Assembly: GCA_902790595.1 (NCBI GenBank)
Contig: CADASL010000001.1
Location: 372,001-436,000 of the forward strand
Length of the DNA stretch: 64,000 nucleotides
Direction: 5' to 3'
Origin: an uncultured Bacteroidales bacterium
GTDB taxonomy: Bacteria; Bacteroidota; Bacteroidia; Bacteroidales; SZUA-534
Both the position numbers and the translations under genes were made by a program. The notes under the pieces are model-generated. The model worked only from the letters and a program-made list of their open reading frames with translations, was not told where the DNA came from and ran no database searches. Positions within the stretch are counted from its first letter, which is position 1. Each line of letters opens with the position of its first letter. Below, one piece after another: positions 9,218 through 18,640 of the stretch.

Positions 9218-11236
9218 ATGAGCAGCTTCACTGACTTCGGCCTGAACGAGAACATTATCAAGGCCATTACCGAGCTCGGGTTTGAGACACCGACGCCAAT
9301 CCAAGAGAAAACAATTCCGGCAATCATTGCGTCGCGCACCGATTTGGTGGCGCTGGCGCAGACTGGTACAGGCAAAACGGCCGGTTTCGGTTTGCCGATA
9401 CTGCAACAGATTGACTTGCAATCGAATGACGTGCAGACTTTGGTTCTCTGCCCCACCCGCGAGCTCTGTCTGCAAATTGCCAACGACCTGACACGTTTTG
9501 CAAAATACACCGAAGGCCTATCGATTGTTGCCGTGTATGGCGGCGCCAACATCAATCCGCAGATTAAACTGCTCAAAAGCGGTGCACACATTGTGGTTGG
9601 CACACCGGGCCGCGTGCTCGACGTTATTAAACGTGGAGCGCTGAAAATCAACAATATACAATGGCTTGTACTTGATGAGGCCGACGAGATGCTGAATATG
9701 GGATTCCAAGAGGACCTCGACAATATTCTCAGCAACTCGCCAGACACCAAGCAGACGCTGCTCTTCTCGGCCACAATGCCCGACGGTGTGCGCAAAATTG
9801 CAATGAACTATATGCACGACGCCGAAGAGATTGCCGTGGGCAAGAAAAACTCCGGTGCCGAGAACGTGCGCCACGAATACTATATGGTGAAAGCTGCCGA
9901 TAGATATTTGGCGCTCAAGCGATTGGCCGACATCAACCCGAACATTTACGGAATTGTGTTCTGCCGCACCCGAAGCGAAACTAAAGAGGTGGCAGCCAAG
10001 CTGATACAAGACGGTTACAATGCCGACGCCCTGCACGGCGACCTGTCGCAAGACCAACGCGACACCGTTATGGGCCGCTTCCGCGACCGCTCGCTGCAAC
10101 TGCTCATCGCCACCGACGTTGCCGCACGCGGACTCGACGTGAACGACCTGACACACGTCATCAACTACAATCTGCCCGACGACCCCGAAGTGTACATCCA
10201 CCGCAGCGGACGTACCGGCCGCGCCGGTAAATCAGGCATATCGATGTCAATCGTCCACTCGCGCGAAATGCGAAAAATCCGTGAGCTGGAAAAACTTGTA
10301 GGTAAGCCATTTGAGCTGAAAAAAGTGCCCAACGGTGACGAAATCTGCGAAAAGCGCCTTTATAACGTGCTCGACAAGCTTGAACGCGTTGAGGTGAACG
10401 AGGACGAGATTGCAGCCTATCTGCCAATGGCCAACAAAAAACTGTCGTGGCTGGACAAGGATGAGCTTATCAAACGATTTGTGTCACTGGAGTTTAACCG
10501 TTTTATTGAATACTACCGAAGCGCCGAAGACCTGAACGTTGAGCCGTCGCAAGGCAAAGGCAAGGGCGACGGCGGCGAACGCAAAGAGCGGAAACGCCGC
10601 AACGACGACGATTACACGCGATTGTTCATCAACGTGGGCACCAAACGCGGTTTGTCGGTTCCGCGCCTGCTCGGGTTGATAAACGACGCCACCCACGACA
10701 AGAGCATCGACATCGGCCGCATCGACCTGCAACGCAACTTCTCGTTCTTCGAGATTGAAAACGAGGCAGTTGACAAGGTTATGGAAGCAATGAAGACCGT
10801 TATGTACGACAACGAGAACGTTGAATTCGGCTTAGCCTCAAACCAAACAGCGCCGATGCAGGAGAAACGCTCCAAAAAGAAATCGAAAGCCGACTCGGCC
10901 GACTATCGCGAAAGCGCACCAGCCAAAGGAAAAAGCCGGGACAAGGGAAAAGACAAGGACAAACGCCAGAACGTGAAAATCGATCGTAAAAAGTTCAGTG
11001 GCAAGGTTTTCGACGAGTCGGATTTCAACTTCGATTTCTTTAACGACAACGTAACACGCCGCCGTGGCCGCAAGGCTGAACGTCCCGACCATCCTGAATA
11101 TGAGGCTGTTCCGCGCCGCAGAGGCAAGAAAGCTGACGACGATTTCGCCTCCGAGCGCAAACCAAAGAAACACAGCAAATTAAAGGCTGACACGAAGAAT
11201 AAAGGCAAGCGAAAAGATAAAAAAGGCCGGAAATAG
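9218..11236 (+). CDS. deaD: DEAD-box RNA helicase with DbpA-type RNA-binding domain
   Basis: An ATP-dependent RNA helicase likely used in ribosome assembly, mRNA turnover and cold growth. Motifs run in order: Q motif near residue 26, AQTGTGKT (47-54), PTREL, GGAN, TPGR, DEAD (153-156), SAT (184-186), and in the second RecA domain RGLDV and HRSGRTGRAG. A DbpA-like RNA-binding domain follows at about 470-545 (YTRLFINVGTKRGL, VDKVMEAM). The tail from about residue 550 is a long lysine/arginine-rich disordered extension. Its stop codon is one base from the end of the convergent kinase gene, so no room is left for a terminator between them. Confidence 0.93.
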   Translation: MSSFTDFGLNENIIKAITELGFETPTPIQEKTIPAIIASRTDLVALAQTGTGKTAGFGLPILQQIDLQSNDVQTLVLCPTRELCLQIANDLTRFAKYTEGLSIVAVYGGANINPQIKLLKSGAHIVVGTPGRVLDVIKRGALKINNIQWLVLDEADEMLNMGFQEDLDNILSNSPDTKQTLLFSATMPDGVRKIAMNYMHDAEEIAVGKKNSGAENVRHEYYMVKAADRYLALKRLADINPNIYGIVFCRTRSETKEVAAKLIQDGYNADALHGDLSQDQRDTVMGRFRDRSLQLLIATDVAARGLDVNDLTHVINYNLPDDPEVYIHRSGRTGRAGKSGISMSIVHSREMRKIRELEKLVGKPFELKKVPNGDEICEKRLYNVLDKLERVEVNEDEIAAYLPMANKKLSWLDKDELIKRFVSLEFNRFIEYYRSAEDLNVEPSQGKGKGDGGERKERKRRNDDDYTRLFINVGTKRGLSVPRLLGLINDATHDKSIDIGRIDLQRNFSFFEIENEAVDKVMEAMKTVMYDNENVEFGLASNQTAPMQEKRSKKKSKADSADYRESAPAKGKSRDKGKDKDKRQNVKIDRKKFSGKVFDESDFNFDFFNDNVTRRRGRKAERPDHPEYEAVPRRRGKKADDDFASERKPKKHSKLKADTKNKGKRKDKKGRK

Positions 11237-11237
11237 C

Positions 11238-13799
11238 CTATGCGCGGTTCAAGGTGAAGGTGAAGGTTGTGCCTTTGCCCACCTCGCTGCTGACGGCAAT
11301 CTGACCGCCATTGCGCCGTACAAACTCCTGACAGATAATGAGTCCAAGGCCAGAGCCCTTCTCATTTTCGAGACCAGGAGTGGTTAATGGCTGGTCGACA
11401 TTGAAGAGACGCGGCAAGTTCTCGGGCGGAATGCCGACGCCGCTGTCGCTAATCGAAACCTCGATTTTGTTGTCGCCGTTCAGACGGGCGGCAATGGTTA
11501 TGCGGCCACCTTGAGGCGTGTATTTCAACGCGTTGCCAATCAGATTGCGGAACACTGTCAGAATCATATTCTTATCGGCCATCACGCTGTATTCGTAGTC
11601 AATCTGCAGAACTATCTTAATGTTTTTCTGGTCGATATTGTATTTGTTGACCGACAGCGCCTCGTTTATCGGCTCTGATATGTAGAAGTTTGTGGGCTTG
11701 ACCTCAATCATTCCGGTTTGCGACTTAGCCCAGTCGAGCAGATTGGTAAGCAGACCGTAAACCCTTGTGGCAGAATCGTTTATTACATTCAGATACTTCT
11801 TAATATCGTCGGCCGAATAATTCTCGTAATAATCAACAAGCAGGTTGGTCATTCCAAGAATGCCGTTAAACGGATTTTTCAGGTCGTGGGCGAAAATGCT
11901 GAAGAACTTGGTTTTAACGCTGAGCGCCTCCTCGAGTTTCTGCTGCGACTGGCACAACTCGCGCCTGATGTTTTCAAGCTCGGTAACATCAACCATCACA
12001 ACCGAGAACAAATCGCCGTAGCCGCCCTCGTCGGAGATTTCGCTAACGTAGCAAATCACATCGCGGACTTTACCGTCGGAGAATTGCATCTGCCTGATTT
12101 TCCGTGTGGTACGCGCATCATCAAGATTACATTCAATACCAACTTGCCGGCTCAGGTTGTCGATGTCGGAGCCGATTATCGCACCTCGCGAAACTCCGCA
12201 AAGCTGCTCAAACGCCTCGTTGCAGCCCAGCACCGCGCTCTTGTCGCTCTTGATGTAGATGAGCGGCATCGGGATGGTATTTATCAGCAAATCAAGGAAT
12301 TTATAACGCCGGCGAACCTCAGCCGACACCTTTTCGAGCTTGCTTTTCTGCATGTTAATCTCACCGTTGGCCTTTTTGAGCAGCGTGTTGATTCGGCGCA
12401 CGTGCATCTGCATAAGAATCATAACCACGGCTATCAACGCCAAGGTTGACAAAATGCCGACAAGCATACGGTGGCGGGCGTTCTGGCGCTCGTTCTGGAA
12501 TTGCTCGCGCTGGCGTTCCTCGCTCATTTCGTGCTCAATAAGCATCACCTGTTCCTTGGTTTGCAGCTGTTTGGTGAGCGAGCTCCTCGCCTGCTCCCGC
12601 TCGCTGTTAAGCAAACTGTCGGTAATCAGACTGGCTTTTTCAAGTGTGCTGTAGGCAAGTTCGTAGTTGCGGTTGGCGGAATAAAGTTTCGACATTCCCT
12701 CATAAATGTCTTTTTGCAAACCCAAAATATTGTTGTTCAAGCAAATATCAAGAGCCTGCTTGTACGATTTCAAAGCGAGCTGGTACCTTTTCATCTCGCG
12801 GTAGGTATCGCCCATCATACTGAGGGCCATTGCCTCGCCATTCAGGTTGCCGCTTTCGCGATAACTTTCAAGACTAAGCTGATGGTAGGCCACAACCGAA
12901 TCGTTTTGTCCCAAGCTGTCAAACACCTTTGCCACAAGTGAATACAGCATCGGATAGTCCTTGGGCCAAGGGCTGTAACCAATATTTGCAGCCTTAATCG
13001 ACTGGCGGCAATAGTCAAGCGCCTCATCGTATTTTTTGTAGTCGTAATAGACGTAGGCAATATTGTAGTATGTGAGCCACAAAAGCGACGAATCGGCGGT
13101 TTGAAGGCTGTATTTCAACGATTTGAAGTGATAATCGAGAGCCGTGTCGAGCGAATGGCGGTACTCGTAGGCGGTGCCGAGGTTCAAATAAATATCGATT
13201 AGACCGCGAGTATCGCCCATCAGAATTGTAAGTCGCTCAGCCTCTTTGTAATAGGCAATTGAGCGCTCATCGTTGTTGATTATGGAATAGCAATAGCCGA
13301 TGTTGATTGCATTGTGGACCAGCGTGGCTGTATCACCTATCGCTTCCGCGATGGCCTGCGATTTCATCAGGTAGATGGCCGCCAGCTCGTAATTCTGCGC
13401 CTCAAACATTGCGTTGCTTGCTGCAATGTAGATTTTTATAACCTCGGAGCTGTCGCTGAGCTGGCTAAGAAACATCTCCTGCCCGTCGATGGCGCTGATA
13501 ATCAAATCGGTACGGCCAAGCTCGCCGCATTTGGCAACTCGGTTGCGGATGATTTCAAAAGCCGTTTCATATTGTTTCTTATTGATATAGAACGACATCG
13601 CCTCACGGAAAAGCTCGTCGGAGCGCTGGCCGTCGGTTTCTATAATGCTGAACGACAGCTGGCTGACAGCATTCATCCGCTTGGTGACATTCGGGGCGTT
13701 GGCGGCTACGGTTTCAAGACTGTCGATGTCTTGCGCGCTCAGCAAATGGCTCAGCGCGGCAAAAAAAATCAGCGACAATATTGCAAACCCTTTTCTCAT
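11238..13799 (-). CDS. Membrane sensor histidine kinase with TPR sensor and PAS domain
   Basis: 853 aa. A signal peptide (1-22) leads to a periplasmic TPR array (about 60-400) and a short coiled coil. One membrane helix is at 445-465, and a cytoplasmic PAS domain at about 500-610 (FLDLLINTIPMPLIYIKSD). The kinase core has H-box FSIFAHDLKNPFNG with phospho-acceptor His638, N-box RNLIGNALKYTPQGG, and G-boxes DSGVGIPPE and GSGLGLI. No receiver domain is fused and no response regulator is adjacent; the nearest is the lone receiver protein at 18.2 kb. Such TPR kinases in Bacteroidota sense unknown envelope signals. Confidence 0.9.
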   Translation of the reverse strand: MRKGFAILSLIFFAALSHLLSAQDIDSLETVAANAPNVTKRMNAVSQLSFSIIETDGQRSDELFREAMSFYINKKQYETAFEIIRNRVAKCGELGRTDLIISAIDGQEMFLSQLSDSSEVIKIYIAASNAMFEAQNYELAAIYLMKSQAIAEAIGDTATLVHNAINIGYCYSIINNDERSIAYYKEAERLTILMGDTRGLIDIYLNLGTAYEYRHSLDTALDYHFKSLKYSLQTADSSLLWLTYYNIAYVYYDYKKYDEALDYCRQSIKAANIGYSPWPKDYPMLYSLVAKVFDSLGQNDSVVAYHQLSLESYRESGNLNGEAMALSMMGDTYREMKRYQLALKSYKQALDICLNNNILGLQKDIYEGMSKLYSANRNYELAYSTLEKASLITDSLLNSEREQARSSLTKQLQTKEQVMLIEHEMSEERQREQFQNERQNARHRMLVGILSTLALIAVVMILMQMHVRRINTLLKKANGEINMQKSKLEKVSAEVRRRYKFLDLLINTIPMPLIYIKSDKSAVLGCNEAFEQLCGVSRGAIIGSDIDNLSRQVGIECNLDDARTTRKIRQMQFSDGKVRDVICYVSEISDEGGYGDLFSVVMVDVTELENIRRELCQSQQKLEEALSVKTKFFSIFAHDLKNPFNGILGMTNLLVDYYENYSADDIKKYLNVINDSATRVYGLLTNLLDWAKSQTGMIEVKPTNFYISEPINEALSVNKYNIDQKNIKIVLQIDYEYSVMADKNMILTVFRNLIGNALKYTPQGGRITIAARLNGDNKIEVSISDSGVGIPPENLPRLFNVDQPLTTPGLENEKGSGLGLIICQEFVRRNGGQIAVSSEVGKGTTFTFTLNRA

Positions 13800-13919
13800 A
13801 ATTTATGAGCCATAAAAATAGCAAAAACACTTGGCTCACAACTGCTGCCGCAGCGGATATTCTTAATTTAAAAATTGGCAATCGTCATAAAAAAACATAG
13901 CGGGAGCTACAATCGGGCC

Positions 13920-14420
13920 TCACACCTTCCGTTTTGGTGTCTGCCAAACCTCCAAATCCTTAATGTTTGCGCCATCGATTGTGAAGCGCAGCATTGTCCT
14001 GACGGTGTGAAAACCATAAACTCCCGCCGCGCCCGGATTCAGATGAAGGCACTGCAACTGCTTGTCGTACATCACCTTAAGAATATGAGAGTGGCCGCTC
14101 ACAAATATCTGCGGACGCTCGGCCAGCAACATTTTGCGGGCTTTAGGCTCGTAACGGCCCGGATAGCCGCCGATGTGCGTCATCACGACCTTCGCCTGCC
14201 CAACAGTAAACACCTGAAACTCAGGCACCATCATTCTCATATTGGTATCATCGATATTGCCAAAAACAGCCGTCACCGGGCGGAATTGGCGCAAATCGTC
14301 GAGCAACTGCGCGCTGCCAATGTCGCCGGCGTGCCAAATCTGGTCGACAGGTTCAAGAAACTTGCGCATATCGCTGTCGAAATACGCGTGAGTGTCAGAG
14401 AGTAAGCCAATTTTTGTCAT
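13920..14420 (-). CDS. YfcE-type metallophosphoesterase
   Basis: 166 aa from the ATG whose complement is at 14418-14420; the open frame extends further upstream, but the conserved N-terminus is MTKIGLLSDTHAYF. The metal ligands of the calcineurin-like fold are all present: SDTH, GDIG, GNIDD, the single H of MTHIGG, GHSH, and HLNPG near the end. Relatives are manganese-dependent phosphodiesterases with uncertain natural substrate. It is divergent from rsmE, with an 84-base shared promoter region. Confidence 0.88.
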   Translation of the reverse strand: MTKIGLLSDTHAYFDSDMRKFLEPVDQIWHAGDIGSAQLLDDLRQFRPVTAVFGNIDDTNMRMMVPEFQVFTVGQAKVVMTHIGGYPGRYEPKARKMLLAERPQIFVSGHSHILKVMYDKQLQCLHLNPGAAGVYGFHTVRTMLRFTIDGANIKDLEVWQTPKRKV

Positions 14421-14504
14421 CGTGTTTTTTGCCAAAAGTAGCATTTTGCGCAACAACGGCTCAACCTGCGGCAACTTTTGTTTATTTTGCCGAAAAAACT
14501 GACG

Positions 14505-15209
14505 ATGCACATTTTCTACACACCGCAAATAATCAACGGCGACTGCACGCTGACCGAAGAGGAGTCGAAACACTGCGTGAAGGTGCTACGGCTGGCCCAC
14601 GGCGACCAAATTTCGCTCATCGACGGCGCTGGCGGCTACTACCTCGCCACCATCGACGACGCCAACCCGAAACACTGCACGTTCAGCATCGAGCAGAAAA
14701 CCGAAAACTACGGACAACGCAACTACAAGGTGAACATCGCCATTGCGCCAACCAAAAACGCCGACCGCATTGAATGGTTCACCGAAAAGGCCGTCGAGAT
14801 GGGCATCGACACCATCACACCGCTCATCTGCCAACGCTCCGAGCGCCGTACCATCAACACCGACAGGCTCGAAAAAATCATCCTCTCGGCTATGAAGCAA
14901 TCAATAAAAGCTTTCAAGCCGGTGCTTGACGAGCCCACAGATTTCAGCACTTTCGTGAAAGCCAGCCGCAGCGGGAAAAAACTCATCGCGCATTGTATGG
15001 AGACCGACCGCGCGTCGCTGAAATCGATGGTTGACAGCGAGAGCGAATACACCATATTGATAGGCCCCGAGGGTGACTTCTCACCCGCCGAAGTGGAGCT
15101 GGCCGTGGCCAACGGATACCGATGCGTTCATCTGGGCGACAGCCGTTTGCGCACCGAAACCGCCGGACTGGCCGCCTGCCACACCGTCAATCTGCTTAAA
15201 CAAGAATGA
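14505..15209 (+). CDS. rsmE: 16S rRNA (uracil1498-N3)-methyltransferase
   Basis: This SPOUT-family methyltransferase modifies U1498 in the small-subunit decoding centre. The N-terminal PUA-like domain (HIFYTPQI, HCVKVLRL) is followed by the knotted catalytic domain with ILIGPEGDFSPAEVELA and LGDSRLRTETAGLAA, the S-adenosylmethionine-binding trefoil motifs. I chose the ATG at 14505 (234 aa); a TTG at 14478 would add nine unlikely residues. The last four bases overlap the start of the next gene (ATGA), so the two are translationally coupled. Confidence 0.95.
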   Translation: MHIFYTPQIINGDCTLTEEESKHCVKVLRLAHGDQISLIDGAGGYYLATIDDANPKHCTFSIEQKTENYGQRNYKVNIAIAPTKNADRIEWFTEKAVEMGIDTITPLICQRSERRTINTDRLEKIILSAMKQSIKAFKPVLDEPTDFSTFVKASRSGKKLIAHCMETDRASLKSMVDSESEYTILIGPEGDFSPAEVELAVANGYRCVHLGDSRLRTETAGLAACHTVNLLKQE

Positions 15210-15871
15210 AGAAACAACTCGCCCACCGAATCTTGCTCATCGCAGCCGCGCTGCTCTCCTGCTCGGCACTGCAAGCGCAGCCGGTGCGCATCGCCTTGCT
15301 CAAATACAACGGCGGCGGCGACTGGTACGCCAACCCGACATCGCTGCCCAACTTGATTGAGTTCTGCAACAAAAACATCGGCACCAACATCAATCCCGAA
15401 CCGTCAACTGTTGATGTGGGCAGTTTCGACCTGTTCAACTACCCGTTCGTCCACCTCACCGGACACGGGAATATTGTCTTTTCAGAGTCCGACGTTCTGA
15501 ACCTGCGCAAATACCTTGAGGCCGGCGGCTTCCTGCACATCGACAACAATTACGGCATTGAGCAATATGTACGCCGCGAGATGAAGAAAGTGTTCCCCGA
15601 CCAGGAGTTTGTTGAACTGCCTTTCAATCACGATATTTACCACACTGCATATCATTTTAACAACGGCCTGCCCAAAATCCACGAACACGACAACCTGCCA
15701 CCGCAAGGATTCGGGCTTTTTGTCGATGGCCGCCTTGTCTGCTTCTTCAGCCACGAATGCGACCTCGGCGACGGCTGGGAGGACATTGCCGTCCACAACG
15801 ATTCGCCCGAGAAACACCTCGAGGCCCTACAAATGGGCGCTAATATTATCAGCTATGTGTTTAGCCATTAA
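15206..15871 (+). CDS. Exported DUF4159 protein
   Basis: 221 aa with a clear signal peptide (residues 1-24, ending in LQAQ). The mature part matches DUF4159: it begins VRIALLKYNGGGDWYANP, then has FVHLTGHGNI, LRKYLEAGGFLHIDNNYG and HDIYHTAYHFNNGLP. The fold resembles class I glutamine amidotransferase-like domains. The function is unknown; Bacteroidota genes of this family often neighbour gliding or housekeeping genes. It overlaps rsmE by 4 bp and shares its transcript. Confidence 0.85.
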   Translation: MKKQLAHRILLIAAALLSCSALQAQPVRIALLKYNGGGDWYANPTSLPNLIEFCNKNIGTNINPEPSTVDVGSFDLFNYPFVHLTGHGNIVFSESDVLNLRKYLEAGGFLHIDNNYGIEQYVRREMKKVFPDQEFVELPFNHDIYHTAYHFNNGLPKIHEHDNLPPQGFGLFVDGRLVCFFSHECDLGDGWEDIAVHNDSPEKHLEALQMGANIISYVFSH

Positions 15872-15905
15872 TTGAGGGATTGAAGGACTTTTGAATGGCA
15901 ATCCA

Positions 15906-16361
15906 TCAAAATCCAATCTGCGGAGTAACCATCTCCTCGATGAGCATACCAACGCAACCTTTCGTTTTTTCATCGACATCAGAACGGCGGGGAACCGTCA
16001 GAATGTACTCAACGGAGTTGGTCTTGCGGCACGAAAACTCGATGTTGACATTGAAATCGTCCTGCGAATTGTCGTACAGGATTTTGCCGTCATCGTTGCG
16101 AATGAGCAACGCCACAACTCCATTGTAAAGAGAGTCGGAACAGATGGTTATGCGGTAGTCTTTGCCTTGAATCAGCTCGCCGTAATAGCATTTGCTCTCG
16201 CCCGGCGCAAAAGCCGAACTTACCGACGAGTTATTGACTGTGTATGGGAACCGGCCGTTGATACTGCGGCCGCAGTTTCGTTTGTAATAATCGTAACAAT
16301 CCTGCGCACTCAGTTGCGCCGCAAGCAGACAGAGCAGAGCCGATAGCGCGAATCTAAACAT
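15906..16361 (-). CDS. Small exported protein, paralogue of its neighbour
   Basis: 151 aa with a signal peptide (about 1-19, ending LSAQ). I do not recognise a named family. The mature protein begins with a cysteine pair (CYDYYKRNC) and ends GCVGMLIEEMVTPQIGF; it shares this frame with the upstream gene product (CWGYHKDSC ... GCIGILIEHMITPVKGF), as well as a central KILYDNSQDDF/NTLYDNTEDGF block. The two are tandem duplicates. Its start codon overlaps the upstream stop (TGATG). It is the last gene of a four-gene operon headed by a Crp-type regulator. Confidence 0.75.
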   Translation of the reverse strand: MFRFALSALLCLLAAQLSAQDCYDYYKRNCGRSINGRFPYTVNNSSVSSAFAPGESKCYYGELIQGKDYRITICSDSLYNGVVALLIRNDDGKILYDNSQDDFNVNIEFSCRKTNSVEYILTVPRRSDVDEKTKGCVGMLIEEMVTPQIGF

Positions 16362-16882
16362 CAGAATCCTTTGACGGGGGTAATCATATGCTCAATCAAA
16401 ATGCCGATGCACCCCATCTCCGTATCTTTTCTCACAAAAACCAAATCGGCATCTTCGGCCGCCTCCGAATAGCGGCTCTTGCCCGGCACCGAAATCTCAA
16501 TGTAGATTTCGCGCGTTTGCGTCACCGTAAACTCAAAATCCGATGAGAAACCGTCTTCAGTGTTGTCGTAGAGAGTGTTACCGTTCTCGGCGTCGATGAT
16601 TCGCATCACAATCTCAGAGCCCAGCACCTGGTCGTGGCAGAACGAGATGCGATAGTCGCGGCCATTATATATAGTGGTGGAGATTCGCGATGTCTGCCCC
16701 TTGACAAACAATGCGCTACGCGAGCCTTCGACAACCCGGTAGTATATGTTCTTGCTGACCTTGCAACTGTCTTTATGATAGCCCCAGCAACGGCGCATTG
16801 AATAGTCGTTAGTTTGCGCCTGTCCCGAAAAAGGGAGTACGACCAACAGTATCAGAATCAGTTTCAACAATTTACTATTCAT
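16361..16882 (-). CDS. Small exported protein, paralogue of the downstream gene
   Basis: 173 aa with a signal peptide (about 1-22, ending SGQAQ). The body is predicted to be beta-rich with paired cysteines (CWGYHKDSC near the N-terminus, a C in SFCHDQ and one in MGCIG near the C-terminus). The C-terminal IGILIEHMITPVKGF is the best conserved block between the two paralogues. The family and function are unknown. It is preceded four bases upstream by the third exported protein and followed by a 1-base stop/start overlap, so translation is coupled. Confidence 0.75.
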   Translation of the reverse strand: MNSKLLKLILILLVVLPFSGQAQTNDYSMRRCWGYHKDSCKVSKNIYYRVVEGSRSALFVKGQTSRISTTIYNGRDYRISFCHDQVLGSEIVMRIIDAENGNTLYDNTEDGFSSDFEFTVTQTREIYIEISVPGKSRYSEAAEDADLVFVRKDTEMGCIGILIEHMITPVKGF

Positions 16883-16886
16883 TGCA

Positions 16887-17294
16887 TTAATTTGTGAATG
16901 TTATTTTTATTGAACGTGTCGATGGCGAAACCTTCCGTCCGTCATTGGTGCGCAAAATTATATCTTTTAAGTAAAAAAACTTAAAAATCGATTCATTATT
17001 TATCAATTGTTCCATCACCTCGTCGTTGAAAACGTTGCCGGTGTTGGTTATGGCGACTTTCTGGCCAAGCGTGAACGCGCTCACTTTGAAACTCTCTACC
17101 ACAAAACCCGGGCGATTGACAAAAACCGAATCGTTTTTCTGCAGTTTTGTTCTGTCAATCATATAGTTATTGCTATTAATAAGCGCGCCGCCCACAATGA
17201 GCAGCGTGTCCGAATCATCGTAGCAATGCTCGGTGCGCTGCGCCGCCACAATGGTTGAGACCAACATCAGAGCCGACAGAATAAAAAATCTCAT
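16887..17294 (-). CDS. Small exported protein resembling the GldM C-terminal domain
   Basis: 135 aa from the ATG with complement at 17292-17294 (the open frame goes a little further up). A signal peptide MRFFILSALMLVSTIVAAQ leads to a beta-rich mature domain with YMIDRTKLQKND, FKVSAFTLGQKV, VMEQLINN and FYLKDIILRTNDGRKV. The last blocks recall the repeats at the C-terminus of gliding/T9SS protein GldM, a resemblance seen by eye only. It lies between the Crp-type gene and the paralogous pair. A role in an envelope complex is inference. Confidence 0.6.
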   Translation of the reverse strand: MRFFILSALMLVSTIVAAQRTEHCYDDSDTLLIVGGALINSNNYMIDRTKLQKNDSVFVNRPGFVVESFKVSAFTLGQKVAITNTGNVFNDEVMEQLINNESIFKFFYLKDIILRTNDGRKVSPSTRSIKITFTN

Positions 17295-17324
17295 ATTATT
17301 GACAGATAGCAGATTACACATTCA

Positions 17325-17993
17325 TCAACCGAACTCGCTCAAGTTCTCGAGCAGCTGCTTGCTGATAATCCTCAGATTCTTGCCGTCGATTTTGATAATC
17401 TTGTCGCTGTCGAGCTCCTTGAAGATACGGATGGCGCTCTCGGTTGACATTGCGCAGAAATCGGCCACATCGCGGCGGGTGATTTGCATATTGAACTCGT
17501 CCGATTTGTAGATATTGTTGGCAAAATGCAAGATTGCATCGGCAATACGGCCATTCAACTGCTTTTGTGTCAAGCTGATAACACGCTCGTGCTCCTCACA
17601 GGTGATTTTGTTAAGGTAGGTTATCACCTTCTCGGCAAAATCAGGGTTCTGGCGGATGAGCTGCTTAACAACATCGGCCGTGACCGACAACACATTCGAC
17701 GTGCCTACGCTGGCCACCGTGTAGAGGAAGACACCTTTATTATACACCGACGACAGCCCGATGGCCTCGCCTTTCTGCACAAAACGCATAATCAGATACC
17801 CGTCTTTATACTCTTTGTAGGCCTTCATAAAACCATCTTCGACAAAATAAACGTTCGACGCGAACGCTCCTTGCTTGCAGATGGTCTCTCCTTTGGTGTA
17901 ATTCAAAATCACGCTATTTGCCTTAACCAGTTTCAACTGGTTGTCATTCAGCATACTAAACCATTCGGAAAATGAATCTTTAATATCTTGCAT
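17325..17993 (-). CDS. Crp/Fnr-family transcription regulator
   Basis: 222 aa. An N-terminal cyclic-nucleotide-binding-like beta barrel spans about residues 20-125 (GETICKQGAFASNVYFVEDG). The C-terminal winged helix is at about 150-215, with recognition segment ITRRDVADFCAMSTESAIRIFKEL. There is no cysteine cluster of the Fnr type, so it is not an obvious iron-sulfur sensor, and the ligand is unknown. It is the first gene of an operon with three small exported proteins 30 bases downstream, and probably controls it. Confidence 0.88.
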   Translation of the reverse strand: MQDIKDSFSEWFSMLNDNQLKLVKANSVILNYTKGETICKQGAFASNVYFVEDGFMKAYKEYKDGYLIMRFVQKGEAIGLSSVYNKGVFLYTVASVGTSNVLSVTADVVKQLIRQNPDFAEKVITYLNKITCEEHERVISLTQKQLNGRIADAILHFANNIYKSDEFNMQITRRDVADFCAMSTESAIRIFKELDSDKIIKIDGKNLRIISKQLLENLSEFG

Positions 17994-18109
17994 AATAATT
18001 TCGAATGTGTGTTTATTAATAATTTTGTGTGAAATTACTCATAGTTTTATATTTTCCAAAAAATATTTACAATTTGATTTAGATATAAACGAAAAACAAT
18101 AAAGTCAAC

Positions 18110-18117
18110 TATATTTG
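18110..18117 (+). promoter_or_regulatory. Promoter -7 element upstream of the receiver gene
   Basis: TATATTTG fits the TAnnTTTG consensus exactly. It leaves a leader of about 110 bases before the receiver-protein start at 18236. The 242-base gap from 17994 holds no other gene. Confidence 0.55.
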
Positions 18118-18235
18118 CGTAGTTTTTGCCAAAGAATTGATTAGGGTCGTTTGAAGTTATAGGCAAAAGCCTGGCGAGCAATCGCAACACTCACATAGAC
18201 AGAATTTTACATATAACGATACAACATAGGGAATA

Positions 18236-18613
18236 ATGAAAGGCAGTAAAAAAAACACGGTTTTGCTTGTTGACGATTCAGCAACCAACAATCTGCTTCT
18301 GCAAGTAGTTTTCGACCAGAACGGCTTCAACGTGGAAACAGCAAGCTCAGGCAAAGAAGCCATTAAAATTATGGCTAAAAAGCACATCGATGTAGTGCTG
18401 CTCGACCTGATGATGCCGCAAATGTCTGGCTTTGAGGTGCTGACCGCGATAAAAGGCAACCCCGAAACCGCAAAAATTCCGGTGCTGATTGTGAGCGCTG
18501 ACAGCGAACGCGACGATGCCGAAAAAGCTCTTGCAATGGGCGCCGAATACTTCTTTGAAAAACCACTGCAACTCAACGAGATTGTTGAAAAAGTGAAAAG
18601 CATTCTGGCATAG
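18236..18613 (+). CDS. Stand-alone response regulator receiver protein
   Basis: 125 aa, CheY-like with no output domain. The acidic pocket is Asp13-Asp14, the phospho-acceptor is Asp57 in VVLLDLMMPQ, the switch serine lies in LIVSADSE and the lysine in FFEKPLQ. Such proteins pass phosphate in relays or act by protein contact. There is no cognate kinase next door; the TPR-PAS kinase at 11.2-13.8 kb is the nearest candidate. It is followed 27 bases later by the ABC-F gene on the same strand, so the two may be co-transcribed. Confidence 0.93.
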   Translation: MKGSKKNTVLLVDDSATNNLLLQVVFDQNGFNVETASSGKEAIKIMAKKHIDVVLLDLMMPQMSGFEVLTAIKGNPETAKIPVLIVSADSERDDAEKALAMGAEYFFEKPLQLNEIVEKVKSILA

Positions 18614-18640
18614 GCCTCCAGCCTACCCAACCATTTGACA

